A model generated the notes under the pieces. It was not told the DNA's origin, did not search any database, and worked only from the letters and a program-made list of their open reading frames with translations. From Tethya wilhelma (lineage: Eukaryota; Porifera; Demospongiae; Tethyida; Tethyidae), in the NCBI GenBank assembly GCA_964030475.1, contig CAXIPT010000011.1, positions 1,561,780-1,625,779 of the forward strand: DNA of 64,000 nucleotides, read 5' to 3'. The stretch's first letter is position 1. Each line of letters opens with the position of its first letter. The translations under genes were made by a program, and so were the position numbers. Positions 1 to 13,022 of this stretch are shown piece by piece.

Positions 1-195
1 AAAAAAACAACAAAAAAAAGAAAAATTGTAACAATGCACCTATAGAAATCAACATGCATTATTATGATATTACCATAAAACAAATATATATATGCACATT
101 CAACTGATGTACATACAACAACCGATTACGAATCCTCCTATATACCAGATTTGATGCACACAAAATGCAGTTTCTTTTGAGATTTTGCACATGAT

Positions 196-1146
196 TCACA
201 TCTTTCTTGGTTGATTGATGTGTTTGGCTTTAGATGGGGAGTGAGGTTTCTCTACTGTGGGTTGAGGTTTGCTGTGGGCTAGTTTGATCGCCTCTGGTGG
301 GCCATCAGATCCTTTCTGTCAACAAGAAAATAGAGATAGATACAGGAACTGATAACTTTGCATGAAAACTCATTGGAAAAATCTTGAAATCTATATATAG
401 CTGGGATTCAAACCCAGGTCTCTCAAACTCTGGTGGAATGCTTTTACTACTGAGCTACTAGAGCTCAAAGACATGCACTAGTCAACTTCTGAACCAGATC
501 TTAAGGCCTACTGTACATGTACATTTCAGACAGAACTCAAGTTGAGTACAATGACACAATGTGTGATATTTCAACTATCTTGAGTGTCACAATAAATCAA
601 TATAAGACAAGTATTTTTCACTTCAGTATGCTCATGTGTAAGTAGATACCTTTGGAGTAGTGGCAGGGACAGTGATAGCAGAGATACTGCTCCTGTATTA
701 AGAGAAAGATCAAGTGTAAAATGTATAAATTATTTGAAAGCCATCTCATTGAGTTGACGGCAAAAGAAAATGGTACATCTTTAGACTCTTGACTTCACAC
801 ATTTGTGTGTGTGTGAAAGTATAGTGATAGTTTAATATTTACGTACGGATTCTCTGGTAGTTGATCTATATACTTCTGATCGTAGGCATCTGAATCAGGC
901 TTCTCTGGAGTCTTATGCTTGGTCACAACTCTCTTACCTCCTGCCTTCACTGCACAACATTATTTACATTATTATAAAGAAAGAGTACAAATTATCTCAT
1001 ATAGTCCAAACACAAAATTATCACCAAAATCCCATGGTTTATGTAAAAATCTGCTCTAATCTGACCGTTTACATAAAACATGGACACTGTTATCTATAAG
1101 CCAACTCACCAGCAGGAGCATGACCGGCTTTGAGTTCCTCTGACAT
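196..1146 (-). CDS. DAP1: Death-associated protein 1 (DAP1) homologue, 4 coding exons
   Basis: Four exons join in frame to a 100-residue protein: 1110-1146, 847-949, 650-692 and 196-315, stop at 196-198. All introns have GT..AG ends and the phases agree. The product opens MSEELKAGHAPAVKAGGKRV and ends HSPSKAKHINQPRKM. These match the two conserved parts of animal DAP1, the KAGHPPAVKAGG block near the N-terminus and the SP..QHIQQPRK end. Vertebrate DAP1 is a small, proline-rich, mostly disordered cytosolic protein. It is a substrate of mTOR and a negative regulator of autophagy, and was first found as a mediator of interferon-gamma-induced death. The length is close to the human protein (102 residues). 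The start codon lies 324 bp from the UQCRQ start in the opposite direction, so a shared bidirectional promoter is likely. Intron 3 carries a tRNA-like SINE. No other family fits; identification is strong. Confidence 0.93.
398..466 (-). repeat. tRNA-derived SINE head or tRNA pseudogene
   Basis: On the minus strand there is an A box TAGCTCAGTAG (447-457) and a B box GGTTTGAATCC (404-414), both nearly perfect RNA polymerase III promoter elements at normal tRNA spacing. The flanking acceptor arms do not pair well enough for a working tRNA. The position inside DAP1 intron 3 fits a tRNA-derived SINE. Confidence 0.6.
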
Positions 1147-1469
1147 GACGAAGAAACGAGAATCGCTTGACACTTGACTACGCACAGCATGTGGAAGGTC
1201 AATTGGTCAAAGGTCAGAGTTCAATTAAAAATTGTTTGCGTCATAGAAAATTGTTTGTGATTTTGTTGTCCTGTACCTGTTTGGCTTGATAAGGTGTTTT
1301 GTGGTAAGTATATATCTTTAATTTACTTTATTAACTAATATTTTGAGCCTTAGTAGCCCACAAGCTGCCATTTCTTTATAGCACAATGTTATTCTAATTA
1401 ATGCCCACCATGACAACACCACTGTGTTTATTTGCCAGTCTACAGGTACTCTATCTCTGACAGGTCAAC

Positions 1470-1718
1470 ATGGGGAAGATGTTCGGGAACCTGACGCATG
1501 CAAAGCACATCATAACCTACTCTCTGTCACCGTTTGAACAGAGTACATTCCGTGGTGTGTTTAGCAAAGGATTCCCTAACATGATTCGAAGATTCTCTGA
1601 AGAGATCTTTTACATCTTGCCTGGTTTGACGTCGGCCTTCCTTGTCTATCATTACGGAACAAAAGACTTTAATAGGAGAATGCGTAAGAACCCAGCAGAC
1701 TATGAGAATGAAGAGTAA
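1470..1718 (+). CDS. UQCRQ: Cytochrome b-c1 complex subunit 8 (UQCRQ/QCR8)
   Basis: An 82-residue protein encoded by one open exon. It starts MGKMFGNLTHAKHIITYSLS and ends RMRKNPADYENEE. The FGNLT..(R/K)H(I/V)I.YSLSPFEQ block, the central membrane helix (about residues 44-62) and the KNPA.YEN end are hallmarks of subunit 8 of mitochondrial respiratory complex III. This ubiquinone-binding-protein-type subunit sits in the inner membrane next to cytochrome b. Length equals that of human UQCRQ (82 residues). A splice acceptor (CTGACAG) lies just before the ATG and a donor-like GGTAAGTA near 1300, so a 5'UTR intron is likely. It is divergently arranged with DAP1. Confidence 0.96.
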   Translation: MGKMFGNLTHAKHIITYSLSPFEQSTFRGVFSKGFPNMIRRFSEEIFYILPGLTSAFLVYHYGTKDFNRRMRKNPADYENEE

Positions 1719-2180
1719 ACTGGTTCATAACTGTACTGACAACTAGCATTGGTATTTAGTCTTCTTCATTGAGCAAAATATATTGTATATAGTAGGCAGC
1801 ATGTATGATTGTACTTTGTGTGTGTTGTGCAATGTGTTACTCTGTTACAGCTGCTTGTTAAACACTATTTATTAAGGCATGCAATTATCATAATTATGTT
1901 ACAATGATGTCACTGCATGAGCTATATTAAACATACACACATGATATGGTACATTAATTTTAGATCCACTTTTCCAAAGAAACAATAATTAGGGGGGTAG
2001 GCTGTGCATGCTAATTGATTGATCATGATTACTGGGTATGTGTGCATGGTACAATAATTTCATCCATGTTTAAATAATTATAAGTTTCCTATACATGCCT
2101 AGGGCTAAGCCTGTTTTCTTCTGCATGCTCTTCACTAGCTACATAGTGTCTCTTGCAAATTTACTATATAGATCATAATT
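1719..2180. other. Intergenic, nothing recognised
   Basis: AT-rich sequence downstream of UQCRQ. I see the presumptive 3'UTR and no coding or RNA gene. Confidence 0.5.
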
Positions 2181-2194
2181 ATGATGATTAACTG

Positions 2195-2400
2195 ATGATA
2201 CACTCTTGAGCAGGCTCGCATGGGACACACTGATGGTGTACAAGTGTACTACCTGTTGGTTGTTGGTGGCGGTTTGGTTGAAGAGGGGTTGTTAACTTTT
2301 TTCTGCCATTGCTTTGCAAATTTGCTAACAATGCAGCAATGTCCAGTGCTGCCTGCAGCATTATGCAATGTACAAGCACACATATAGAAGGGAAAAAAAT
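2195..2400 (-). pseudogene. Remnant copy of the 5' exon of the neighbouring POT transporter
   Basis: Plus-strand bases about 2225-2300 align almost base for base with 4612-4690, the N-terminal coding part of the transporter next door. Shared blocks include cacactgat.gtgtac and ggtttggttgaag. The reading frame is not kept and the match fades beyond about 2400. I read it as a decayed partial duplication and see nothing that suggests it is translated. Confidence 0.6.
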
Positions 2401-2501
2401 GTATAATTATTATCAAGAGTGTATTAAGGAGAGTAGGCAACTACATACATGAAGTATTGCACACACGTTTCGACTGAATGACATCACAATCCTTGTAAGT
2501 T

Positions 2502-2594
2502 AAGTGGGTGTCAAATGTGAATATCATTAAAGCAAAGACAGGTGTGTATATACCAGCAAGCAAGTTTGATGATATTCACATTTGACACCCACTT
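2502..2594. repeat. Perfect 26-bp inverted repeat (hairpin)
   Basis: Bases 2502-2527 and 2569-2594 are exact reverse complements over 26 bp with a 41-base loop. It lies in the intergenic space downstream of the POT transporter. It is probably a small MITE, or it could form a transcript hairpin. Confidence 0.75.
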
Positions 2595-2796
2595 GTTATT
2601 ATGCCTTGCAAACTGTGCATGCATGCACAACACTTTGAGTCACCGCTAATTCACAACTTTGGTTTGGTAGTAACAATAACACACAACTTGTACAAATATA
2701 AGAGATGTGAAAGCTAACTACATGACAATGGTACTATTTAGTTGTACTCTTATGATAATAAAATTATAGTACAAAATAAACGGCATGCAGATGTCA

Positions 2797-4694
2797 TTAC
2801 AGAGTGGTTGCTCTAGCAGAGTACACTTCATGTTCATCTAGGTCATCGTAGTCATAACCTGGCTCATCTCGAACATTGGAATAATAGTTCTCTGCATATT
2901 GGTGTATCTTTGAAGGTTCATCCCTTTGTCGGTAGTGGTAACCCCTAGCAACATAGGTGAAGGCAATAAAACCAATAAAAGCTATTACAATGTTGACCAG
3001 ATAATAGGCGAAACCACAGCTAAGCCAAGGTACAATTTCGTTGTAACTGTCCCAATACTGAATAAATGGCATCCAAATAGAAATCACCCCAGTAGTCAAA
3101 AAGAGTCCTTTGATGGCAAAAAATGTTCCAATGATGAGTCCTTTCATTGAGTGAGGGCTCTGAGCACATATGAACTCATATGCTGCTGTGTAGAAGAGAA
3201 CAGTTGCTAATGCATTTAATACAATTTGTATCAAAATCAGATTGGAATTAATGGAAACCAATGGCTCATATAGAGGTAAATCATACATTACCGCATGTGC
3301 ATTCTGAGAGCTTTTGAACATACAAGAGGCTTTTGGATCTTTGTCATGTCCAGCAGTGTCCAAAGCAAGTGAGGCCAGAAGAGACAAAGTGTAGAATACA
3401 ATTGATATTCCTAACCGTTTTAAGATTCCAAAAGAGAATTTCAAATATGGTCGTAGAGCATACACATACAGTGGAATGAGAATCACTATCATGGCAGAAC
3501 TCAATGCTTTTGGGTAATGGAAAAACGTACATCTCACAGTATTGTTTATTTCCAGATAGTATTTAAAATCTGTTGTGTTTTCAAAAGTAAAAGATTTATT
3601 GAAAACTTCAAAATCTAAATGATAGTAAAAGCTAGAACTGAAGAGATTCTGCAGCAGCTAGTTCAACCATAAAGATCGGTCCAAGAGTTAACAGAATACG
3701 AACAATTCCGCCAAATATTTTCACATTCTCTACTTCTTCAGTAGTAAAAGGTCCACCGTACTTACTCTTCCCTAGATCCAGCCGAGAGGGTAGCTCATCT
3801 TCACAATAAGTGAAGGCACTGCGTTGAACTGGACGGTCATGTTTTAATGCAAACTTGAGGACTTTATAAACCAGCTTGTAAGGATTGTTAGATCCTGGTT
3901 CTATCACAAACCACCTTCTAAAACGTCGATGATGAATGAGACAAAGAATGATAAAAAGAGTCACATAAGTCATTGCCAAAGATTTGAATAATTCTAAGCA
4001 AAACATGTGTCATTAGTGCCCAGCCATTTGATTCAAAACAGAATATAGAACTTTCACTAGCTTTGTACAGACAAAGAATCAAATGATATACCCACACAAA
4101 CCAGTAGATGAAGATTGAAGACTCACTTGCTGCATGATCCTGAAGCTGGTCTAGTCCAAACTGAATAACATTAGCACTGAATACAACATAGCCCACAATT
4201 GTTGGAATGCCACCAATGGCTATAAGAGGGAATACTATTGTTGTAGTTTGTTCGAATTCTTCACTTACTGACCAGCCAGGCCCAAAAACTCCCACTGAAG
4301 CAATGACAATGACAGAAATCAAAGAATTAATTATTCCAATGATGCACAGATTCCATAAGCAACATTTGATTGTCTTAAACCGACCAAAACAAACATCGGC
4401 TAGAAATCCTGCTACTGGGAAGAACAGGAATATAAAAGCAGCTAACCCATATTGAATAATATTATAAATATGCTTTCCATTCCTGAAAAATAAATCTATT
4501 ATGTCTGGTTCCAGCAGAGATTGAAATGTCAACAAAACAACTGTGTTCCAGTAAAGGATCAAAACAGCAGCCTTAGACTTCAAACTTTGTGGTTTCAGTA
4601 CTGTCTTGAGACCGTCACACACTGATAGTGTACGAGCGTACCTGTTTGTTGTAGATGGCTGGTTTAGTTGAAGGGGAGTTGTTTCCTTCGCCAT
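2797..4694 (-). CDS. POT/PTR2 (SLC15-type) proton-coupled oligopeptide transporter, with two frame breaks
   Basis: A multi-pass transporter of the POT/SLC15 family, which couples di/tripeptide or related uptake to protons. The first segment (start taken as MAKETTPLQL at 4694; an upstream ATG at 4886 is also in frame) has several hydrophobic helices and the AGFLADVCFGRFKTI motif typical of POT helices. A second segment (3632-4006) contains RSAFTYCEDELPSRLDLGK and YGGPFTTEEVENVK. A third (2797 to about 3655) carries a YEFICAQSPHSMKGL motif, the conserved POT C-terminal signature, and an acidic tail. Moving from segment 1 to 2 needs a frame change near 4000-4130; a GTGAGT...TTGCTTAG intron of about 135 bp is possible but would remove a conserved-looking helix. 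Segment 2 to 3 needs a one-base shift near 3640-3655 with no room for an intron. So it is either a recent pseudogene or contains sequence errors. The family call is firm; activity is uncertain. Confidence 0.75.
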
Positions 4695-5257
4695 AATTCT
4701 CGGACAAATTGGGGCTTCTTTCGCTGCTGTTGTTGTTGCTAATCTATTAAAACACACCCCATACTGCAGGGGGAGGGGCTCCCCATCTCTAATTATACGC
4801 ATCCGCGCAGGTAAAATCGAATTACTCGCTGTATAATCCACCATTGGGAGCATCAGTTGATCCTGTAATATTGCATGCGCAGTCATTCAAAGTATAATCA
4901 AACAATTTTCATTTTCTTCGATTGACAATAACCAGAATCAACAATAGAGTATACACATTGTTACTGTGTTACTATGTAATGATTATAAAAAAATACAGTG
5001 TACTGCATGTCAGCTAACATAATGGGTAGTGGCATGGGTATAATTATACATACAACACTGAATATTGGGAACAGCTACAGAAACATGGTGATAACATGCA
5101 GCAAATAAAATAGTATTCAGTATACCCAACCCCTGCTCTGCTCTTCACAATAAAATACATGACAATTCGACCAACCCAAAAGCTTCAGCAATACACAAAA
5201 TCTTTGCATACAAGGATTCCTGATTGAAGCTATATGTGTATTGTATAACTGCAAAAT

Positions 5258-8200
5258 TTAGTCTCTCTCTATCTCATCATGTATATCCACAAAGGTGGTC
5301 TCTTGTCTTGAATGTGGACCATGGTCTCTTATACCAATATAAGGAACTCCAGCACCTGTTGATGAATCTGAAGATAGCCCGGTGGGCTCTTCTTTAGCAT
5401 CACCAACAGACTGTCCAAACCGAACATGATGCTCTGGAATCTTAAGAGGAGGTTGCAGAAGTGGTTCGTTGAGTTGAGAAGTTCTTTCATTTTTGTCGGT
5501 CGTAGCTCCATCACCAGTGGTTTGTTGTGGCATCCCCCATGTCTCTTGCCGTGTGTTGGCTGTGGAGGAGAAGACTGTGAGCGGATGGTGGGTGGGGTCT
5601 AGGCCGGTCGGAGCGGCAGCAGCTGAGGGTGAGGATTGGAGCTTCATTTGGTCGTGAAGCTGGAGAAAGAGAGAGTCAATGTAATATTTATAATTATTGT
5701 CAGTAAATATAGTAGCTTTAGTTGCATCATTAAAGCTTCCTTCATACTGGTACAATAGCCCGTGTCCTCCCACATACAGTATAGTGGTATTATCCACTAA
5801 TACTAGTATATTAGCCCACATTACAGACTCCTACCTTGTGTAGCTAAAGTGTGCTATACAAACTTGTATAATGTAGTCCATGCACACCAGACTATGCCAT
5901 GTGCAGTTGGAATGTGCTATTAACCATTATACTGATAGTCCCCACATCTTCCCACCAACACTAGTACAATAGCCCATACCTTCCCACTAACACTAGTACA
6001 ATAGCCCATATTTTTCCACTAATACTAGTATAATAGCCTATATCTTCCCACTAATACTAGTATAATAGCCTATATCTTCCCACTAATACTAGTATAATAG
6101 CCTATATCTTCCCACTAATACTAGTATAATAGCCCACATCTTCCCACTAATACTAGTATAATAGCCTATATCTTCCCACACTAATACTAGTACATTAGCC
6201 CTCATCACAGACTCCTACCTTGTGCAGTTGTAGTGTACTATCGACCATGGGGTCCACGGTCCCAGAGGGTGTGAGAGAGGGGTACAGACGTGGGGCATGG
6301 GGCGGGCCGTAGTGAGGGTGAGAGGACGGGATGCTCCAGATGGACCACTGGTTGGGATCCTCACTGGGAGGAGGAAGAGGGGGGTCTCTTGCCTGAGGGA
6401 GGTTGCCTTCATGGAGGGGCTACATGTGTGTGTGTGTGTGTGTGAGTGTGTGAGTTNAAACTACTGGAGAACCTAAGAACTTTTCCCATTATAACTACTG
6501 GAGGCTCAGAACCCAAGAACCTTTCCCATTAAAACTAGTGGAGAACCCAAGAACCTTTCCCACTAAAACTACTGGAGGACCCAAGAACCTTTCCCACTAA
6601 AACTAGTGGAGAACCCAAGAACCTTTTCCCATTAAAACTAGTGGAGAACCCAAGAACCTTTTCTCATTAAAATGAAGGCACCGAGGCGCACTCAACTAGC
6701 TACCACACTTATAATGCAAACAGCACGGTGTACAAGAGTGTAACATATAACTCAGTATCACTGAAAACTTCAAAACTACAGGCTATGATCCATCTAGTGG
6801 CCGGCATAGCTAACACGGCTATGGTGAAGCAGCACGTTACAGACTATAAACCAGATGAGCTCTGCTACGGTTATGTACATGCATTGGAATACTCAGCTGC
6901 CGTCAAAGTCTAGCACTGATGAGCTGGGCCTCAGTAAGAGCCTAGCTAACCACAGCTAGATGCATTAGCTATAATGATCTATAGCTTGTGTAAAGTCTTT
7001 GCATGCCCTATATGCTTACATAGAAAGCAGACCAACTCATGTCTGTCTTGCCAAACAACACTAACCAACAGCCATGCATGCAAAGAGCCATGCAGCATTG
7101 GACCTCAGCAACACAAATTCTAGATAACGCACATCAACTTAGTAGGCGTGGCCTCGAAGCTAAGCGCTCAAACAGAAGCACAAAAGCCTCAAAATTCAAG
7201 AACTACAGTGTTTTGGACAGCAAAAAAAAAAATTTTTACAAGATCATTCAGAGTTATGAACGTAAGTACCATCAATTTGTCGCTAGAGCTGTCTTTCTTG
7301 AGATTTCGATGGAACAGACAGACAGACAGACAAAACGACTACCGTAACCCTCTGCACGTGCTACGCACGTGCCGAGGCTTAATTACATGAAATGGTCAAA
7401 GGGGAGTCTGGGAATGAGGCTAAGTGGCCGTGACTCACAGTGAACTCCTGGGGAGTGTTGAGAGTGAGGTAGGAGAGAGACTCCTCCTCCGGCTGGGCTG
7501 GCAGGAGACCAGGGGGACGAAGACCACCGTACTGACTGGACATCACGTCTCTTCTTTGTACCTCTTCCACTGGGGAACAAAAATACAAGAGATGCATGAA
7601 AATTTAAACAGTCTTATCTTTACAAACAATCACAATTAAACCTAAAGAAACCTTCCCTTTGTCTGCTCAGGCAAATGTCTAGAGTTACTTATAAAGTGAA
7701 AAATATGACGACATTGTGTAAGATGGTCTTACTTGATTCCTTCAGCTGACTCATAAAGGCTGCTCCTTCCTCACTTGGTCTCCAGTTGGGATTCTTACGC
7801 TGTATAGTACAAAGGAAGAAAGGAACAACATGAATAAGTACAGTGTATGTCATTGTCTGTTTGTGTTCACCTGAGCCTAGGAAGTGGAAGCTTATATAGC
7901 TACTATTTTGGTTACTCTACTTATAGGGTATGAAAACAACACCTCATATACCAGCTTTTAGGAGTCTAACACAAGAAATTTTACTGGTAAAGGGTGATCT
8001 GCCAGTATGTGAAATCCACATAGAAATACGTATATTGTATATATGCAGTCGTGTTACAGTGTACAGTAAGCATGAAAATTTTGATCCTGATTGAATACAA
8101 ATTTCGCAAAATTATCTCAGTAACCCACTAAAAACGAAGGCTCAAGTAAAATTTGAACAGCCTGTGACTACACACACATGCACGCAATGAAACACATTAG

Positions 8201-8903
8201 TCCAACTATGACACACACACACTCACCGAAAAGTTCATCAGTGAGATCTCCGTCTTGCCCATCTCCGCCTGCTCGTAAAGCCCCGCCCTCGTCATCCTTG
8301 AGGAGAGCCACTCAGGGGAGCCATGTTTCCTCACGTTCATCTCGGCAAAGGAGCACACGTCCCCCACACCAGACACATCAATGGTGAAGTTCCTCAAGAA
8401 GTCGACGATGTCTCCTGCTTTGTGTCTCAGGGAGAAGTAGAGTACAAAGGGCGTCACTATGGGACTCATCAGCTCATCGAGGATGTACATCTAGTAATGA
8501 TAATAATTTAAAGTTGAAAGAGTTAAAACTGAAATTGTACAGTGTATTTGTGAGTTTAAAAATGGATAAGATTGAAACCAATCGGAGTCAAAGGGGTTAA
8601 AAACGACACTAATTCAGAGTAGCCTCCTCCCAGGCCTCTCCTTCCTTACTTTTCAAGGCAGGAGAGGACTGGGGAAGAGACTAAAGTCAGAGCAAAATAA
8701 GAGTTAAAGAGTTAATATCCCCATACCATTTGAGGGAAGATGGGGTTAAAGTATCTTAGCTTACCATTGTGAATTGGAACACGTGTGTGTACTCTCTATA
8801 GACCTCCAGTGTGTGGGGTTGTTGCTTCCAGTGGTCAGGCATGTAGTGGATGTCACCGAGGATCCTGTGCATCAGGACAGAGGGACATCTGACCTGGTTC
8901 TGA

Positions 8904-8948
<45 letters not shown>

Positions 8949-11703
8949 ATGTACGTAAAATTGCAGTAAAATAATGCTAATAAAAACAAGATTGTCATAT
9001 ACGTATCAATTGCACAATATCACTGAAAACAGCTACAACAATTATACCTCATTTGGTATAAAGATCCGACATGCAGTAATGATAAGACCTGCAAACAGAG
9101 AGAACAATAGCTAAAATAACATCACACGTCAGTCACATGTACGTGACAATACACCATCAGTAACAATACCTGTACTAATATCAACATGTTAAGAAACATT
9201 CAAATCATACCATGAATACATTTCTATGCACCATCAAACAATGAAGGCACCGATGGTGCACAAGCCTCAGCACACTTCAGTGCTGGGACTCATATGGGCA
9301 TTCAATAAAAGGCTTTATTCAGTGCATTGTGTAAAAGTATATCATGAAGGTATCAAACTCATTATCACATACATGTACGTACACTGCTTACTATTCCCAG
9401 TCAGATGTCAACGGTCTAATAATCTGAAATTCCAACATACTATCGATGATTATACTGAGAACTGTGTATGGGGCCAGCCTGGCGCTCAGCCACTGACTGA
9501 CTAATTACACATGAATTTAGGGAGATGCATTCACTGGCTCAGTAAAACTTGATGAACAGTTACAATATACCACTGCAATTCCAGTACATGATTGATGACT
9601 GTATAAGTACCACAATTTCACCATTTTTCTCCTTACCTAGTAGAGTCATGATGGTCAGTACATTGTGTGCAGTGAGGAGGTCTTCCTGTAGCACAGTCAG
9701 AGTTAACAAGATGGCCAAAATTGCTCCAGCAAAAAACGCCACGTTCTTTGACACTATCACCAACAGCGGATGAGTGAAGAGATCCATATACTTCACAGAT
9801 GGTTTATAAGCTCGGCACAACCTCTGATTCAACTCGTGATCGAGCTCATTGAAGTCTCTCAAATGCCATTGGCCGTACAGCGACCATCTTCTGCGCCCAA
9901 AGACGCCTGGTTGTCTTTTCAAAAGTTCGGCATAGTTGAAGAAAGAGTAGATTATTTGGTAGAGCATTATTACTGGGAAGAAGATGAAGTTAAGTAGAGC
10001 CAGGACCGTGATTCTGAAGCGGAGGTTTGCAACGAGGTGAGCTTTCTTTGAGGCCGATTTGTACTCTTCTCTGAGGTAGTAGCTGTTCTGGAAGGGAGCT
10101 TTGAGACTTGGCCCTGAGTTGTAAGGGTGTGTGTGTGTGTATGAGTGTAGTCTCATAAACCAGCTATGAATGGAAAATGCTACGAAAGGCCTTTCCTGCA
10201 AGCTTAGCAATATGTATATGCAAAGCGAGGAAGGCCTGCCTATGTGGTGGTGATTATATGTGTGTATGTGTACGTGTGCGTAATGAATTCATAGAAGTCA
10301 TTTGCATACTATCTCTGGTATGTTTTTTAAACATCTATAGACCACAAGTAAAATGTCCCCAGGTTTTCTCCCTTCGATAATGAAAACTATATTATTGTTA
10401 TTAAGTTTACACACACAGAATCCCATCAGATAATCAATAACAGACCAGCTATAATATTATAGTACACACTATGTACCAGCTTGTACGTGGGCATGGTAAT
10501 ACTAAGGTGCATGCATATTAAGTACGTCTTGCCTTCTATATAGTGCTACTTGAACAACTTCTCAAACCTAGCATAACCCACAAACTCCATTGACCGTGCA
10601 TGCCTTCCTTCATGCTTTTTTTCCCTTAACAGACTTGCCAGCTCAGCATTCCATACTCAGTTGTATATACCCCTCTCACATGCACCTAATTGCTGACTCA
10701 GCAAAGATACACTCGACGTGTAGTATAATACCTCTTCTGATGCAACCAATACAAGGCTAAAGCACACTAAAATATTTTGACATTCTTCAAATTCCTTCAA
10801 ACACTTGCATGCTTATAATATGGATTCCCTTATCACACACAATTCTGTTTTAACCACTTACAGAACAAGAGCAGCTCATAGTTGAACTTTAAGCCCTGCG
10901 TGAAGAAGACCTTTTCTCCGTAGAGCGGGAACTTAAACTTGCACGGAAGAACAGACTTATTGATCATGGCCACAAGGTAGTTCTTGAATCTCAAGATCCG
11001 ATGATAGATGTCCAGCTCACTGAGTTCCTGCTTACGGATGTTCATCTTGTACTCTTTCTGAGCCTCCTTCAGTCTGACAGTCACCTCAGACCACGTGATG
11101 TCTAGGAGCTCTGAGGGCTGGATGTTGAGAGCTTCAGAGTAGAAGGTCCTGATTTCCCAAAATCTGTTCAAGAAAACAAAGTTAAAGTTGATTATTTTCA
11201 AAATTCTAAAAAATATGGCATTACTGTCTTCATAACATTGTGAACATTTGACCATCTAACTGGTCTATCCCTAGCTGTGCTCTAACATGTTACAGTAAAT
11301 TCAGTATATCTTTAGACTATCTCTGGCATAGATTAGTCATGCAAACTCCCAAACACATTATTGTTTTTAAATACATGTATATAGACAATAAGCACATAGA
11401 CAAGGAGGCCTGAGAACAAGGTAGAGTACATTAAAGCAAAAAAATTCTTATCTCTGACATACACTGTAGATGATTGTACTATACAGCCAGGGTTCAAATT
11501 GTTTTTTATTAAGATACAGGGTACATGGTAATATTTCGATTTTATTTAGTACTACCATAGATGATTTTGATGAATGTGTATCACATGTTAAAACATAGTA
11601 GCTAAATTGACACTTTACAGTTTGTTTAATATGGACAGCATGCAAGCACAAAGGCAAAACGCCTGGGAACGAGGTATAGTTACTGTAATGAACTGCATTA
11701 AGA

Positions 11704-11737
<34 letters not shown>

Positions 11738-12988
11738 TGATGTACCTGTAGAATCGTATGCAGGCTCTAAAGAGTCTGTGCACCCAGAAGGCAAAGGACA
11801 GCAGCAGGAAGAGTACAACAATGGGGTTGATACTGCAGAAGAAAGAAATATTCATGACACATATACATAATACTTGGAATATCAGAGTTACACACCTACT
11901 ATTAGGAGTAAGAAATTCATAGATCAAATTCAATAAATGCACATAGCACCATTAAAATCATGAATATAATAATATAGGAATTTACTAGAAAAAATTTAGC
12001 CACAGTCACCATGACAATGTAAACATGTGATTGATGTGAAAGGTCACTTTGAAATTTAGTGCTAAGAGTACAATCAATGAGTCATCTTTGCTCACTCATC
12101 ACATTGATAGACCATATGGTGCACCAACATGGAAGTACAGAGGGAAGATGATTATACACCAAGCAGAAATGGAAGTTGTGATCTAATTCTCCCAAACTAT
12201 AAACATCAGTTTCAAAACTCTAGGGAATTAGCGACAGGTAGTTAGTTACATGTACACACAGTGCACCAGTACTATAATGGAGACTGTGAAGCTTTCACTG
12301 TTGGATAATNTCCTGCTTACGGATGTTCATCTTGTACTCTTTCTGAGCCTCCTTCAGTCTGACAGTCACCTCAGACCACGTGATGTCTAGGAGCTCTGAG
12401 GGCTGGATGTTGAGAGCTTCAGAGTAGAAGGTCCTGATTTCCCAAAATCTGTTCAAGAAAACAAAGTTAAAGTTGATTATTTTCAAAATTCTAAAAAATA
12501 TGGCATTACTGTCTTCATAACATTGTGAACATTTGACCATCTAACTGGTCTATCCCTAGCTGTGCTCTAACATGTTACAGTAAATTCAGTATATCTTTAG
12601 ACTATCTCTGGCATAGATTAGTCATGCAAACTCCCAAACACATTATTGTTTTTAAATACATGTATATAGACAATAAGCACATAGACAAGGAGGCCTGAGA
12701 ACAAGGTAGAGTACATTAAAGCAAAAAAATTCTTATCTCTGACATACACTGTAGATGATTGTACTATACAGCCAGGGTTCAAATTGTTTTTTATTAAGAT
12801 ACAGGGTACATGGTAATATTTCGATTTTATTTAGTACTACCATAGATGATTTTGATGAATGTGTATCACATGTTAAAACATAGTAGCTAAATTGACACTT
12901 TACAGTTTGTTTAATATGGACAGCATGCAAGCACAAAGGCAAAACGCCTGGGAACGAGGTATAGTTACTGTAATGAACTGCATTAAGA

Positions 12989-13022
<34 letters not shown>

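Noticed and set aside
398..466. Functional tRNA gene
   Set aside because: A and B boxes are good but the acceptor and other arms do not pair well and it sits inside an intron, so a SINE or pseudogene is more likely.
3993..4130. Intron in the POT gene (GTGAGT...TTGCTTAG)
   Set aside because: It would restore the frame but remove a conserved-looking helix (ESSIFIYWFVWVYH); left as one of two explanations.
5930..6672. CRISPR-like array of regular repeats
   Set aside because: Units are contiguous and diverged with no unique spacers; this is an animal intron minisatellite.
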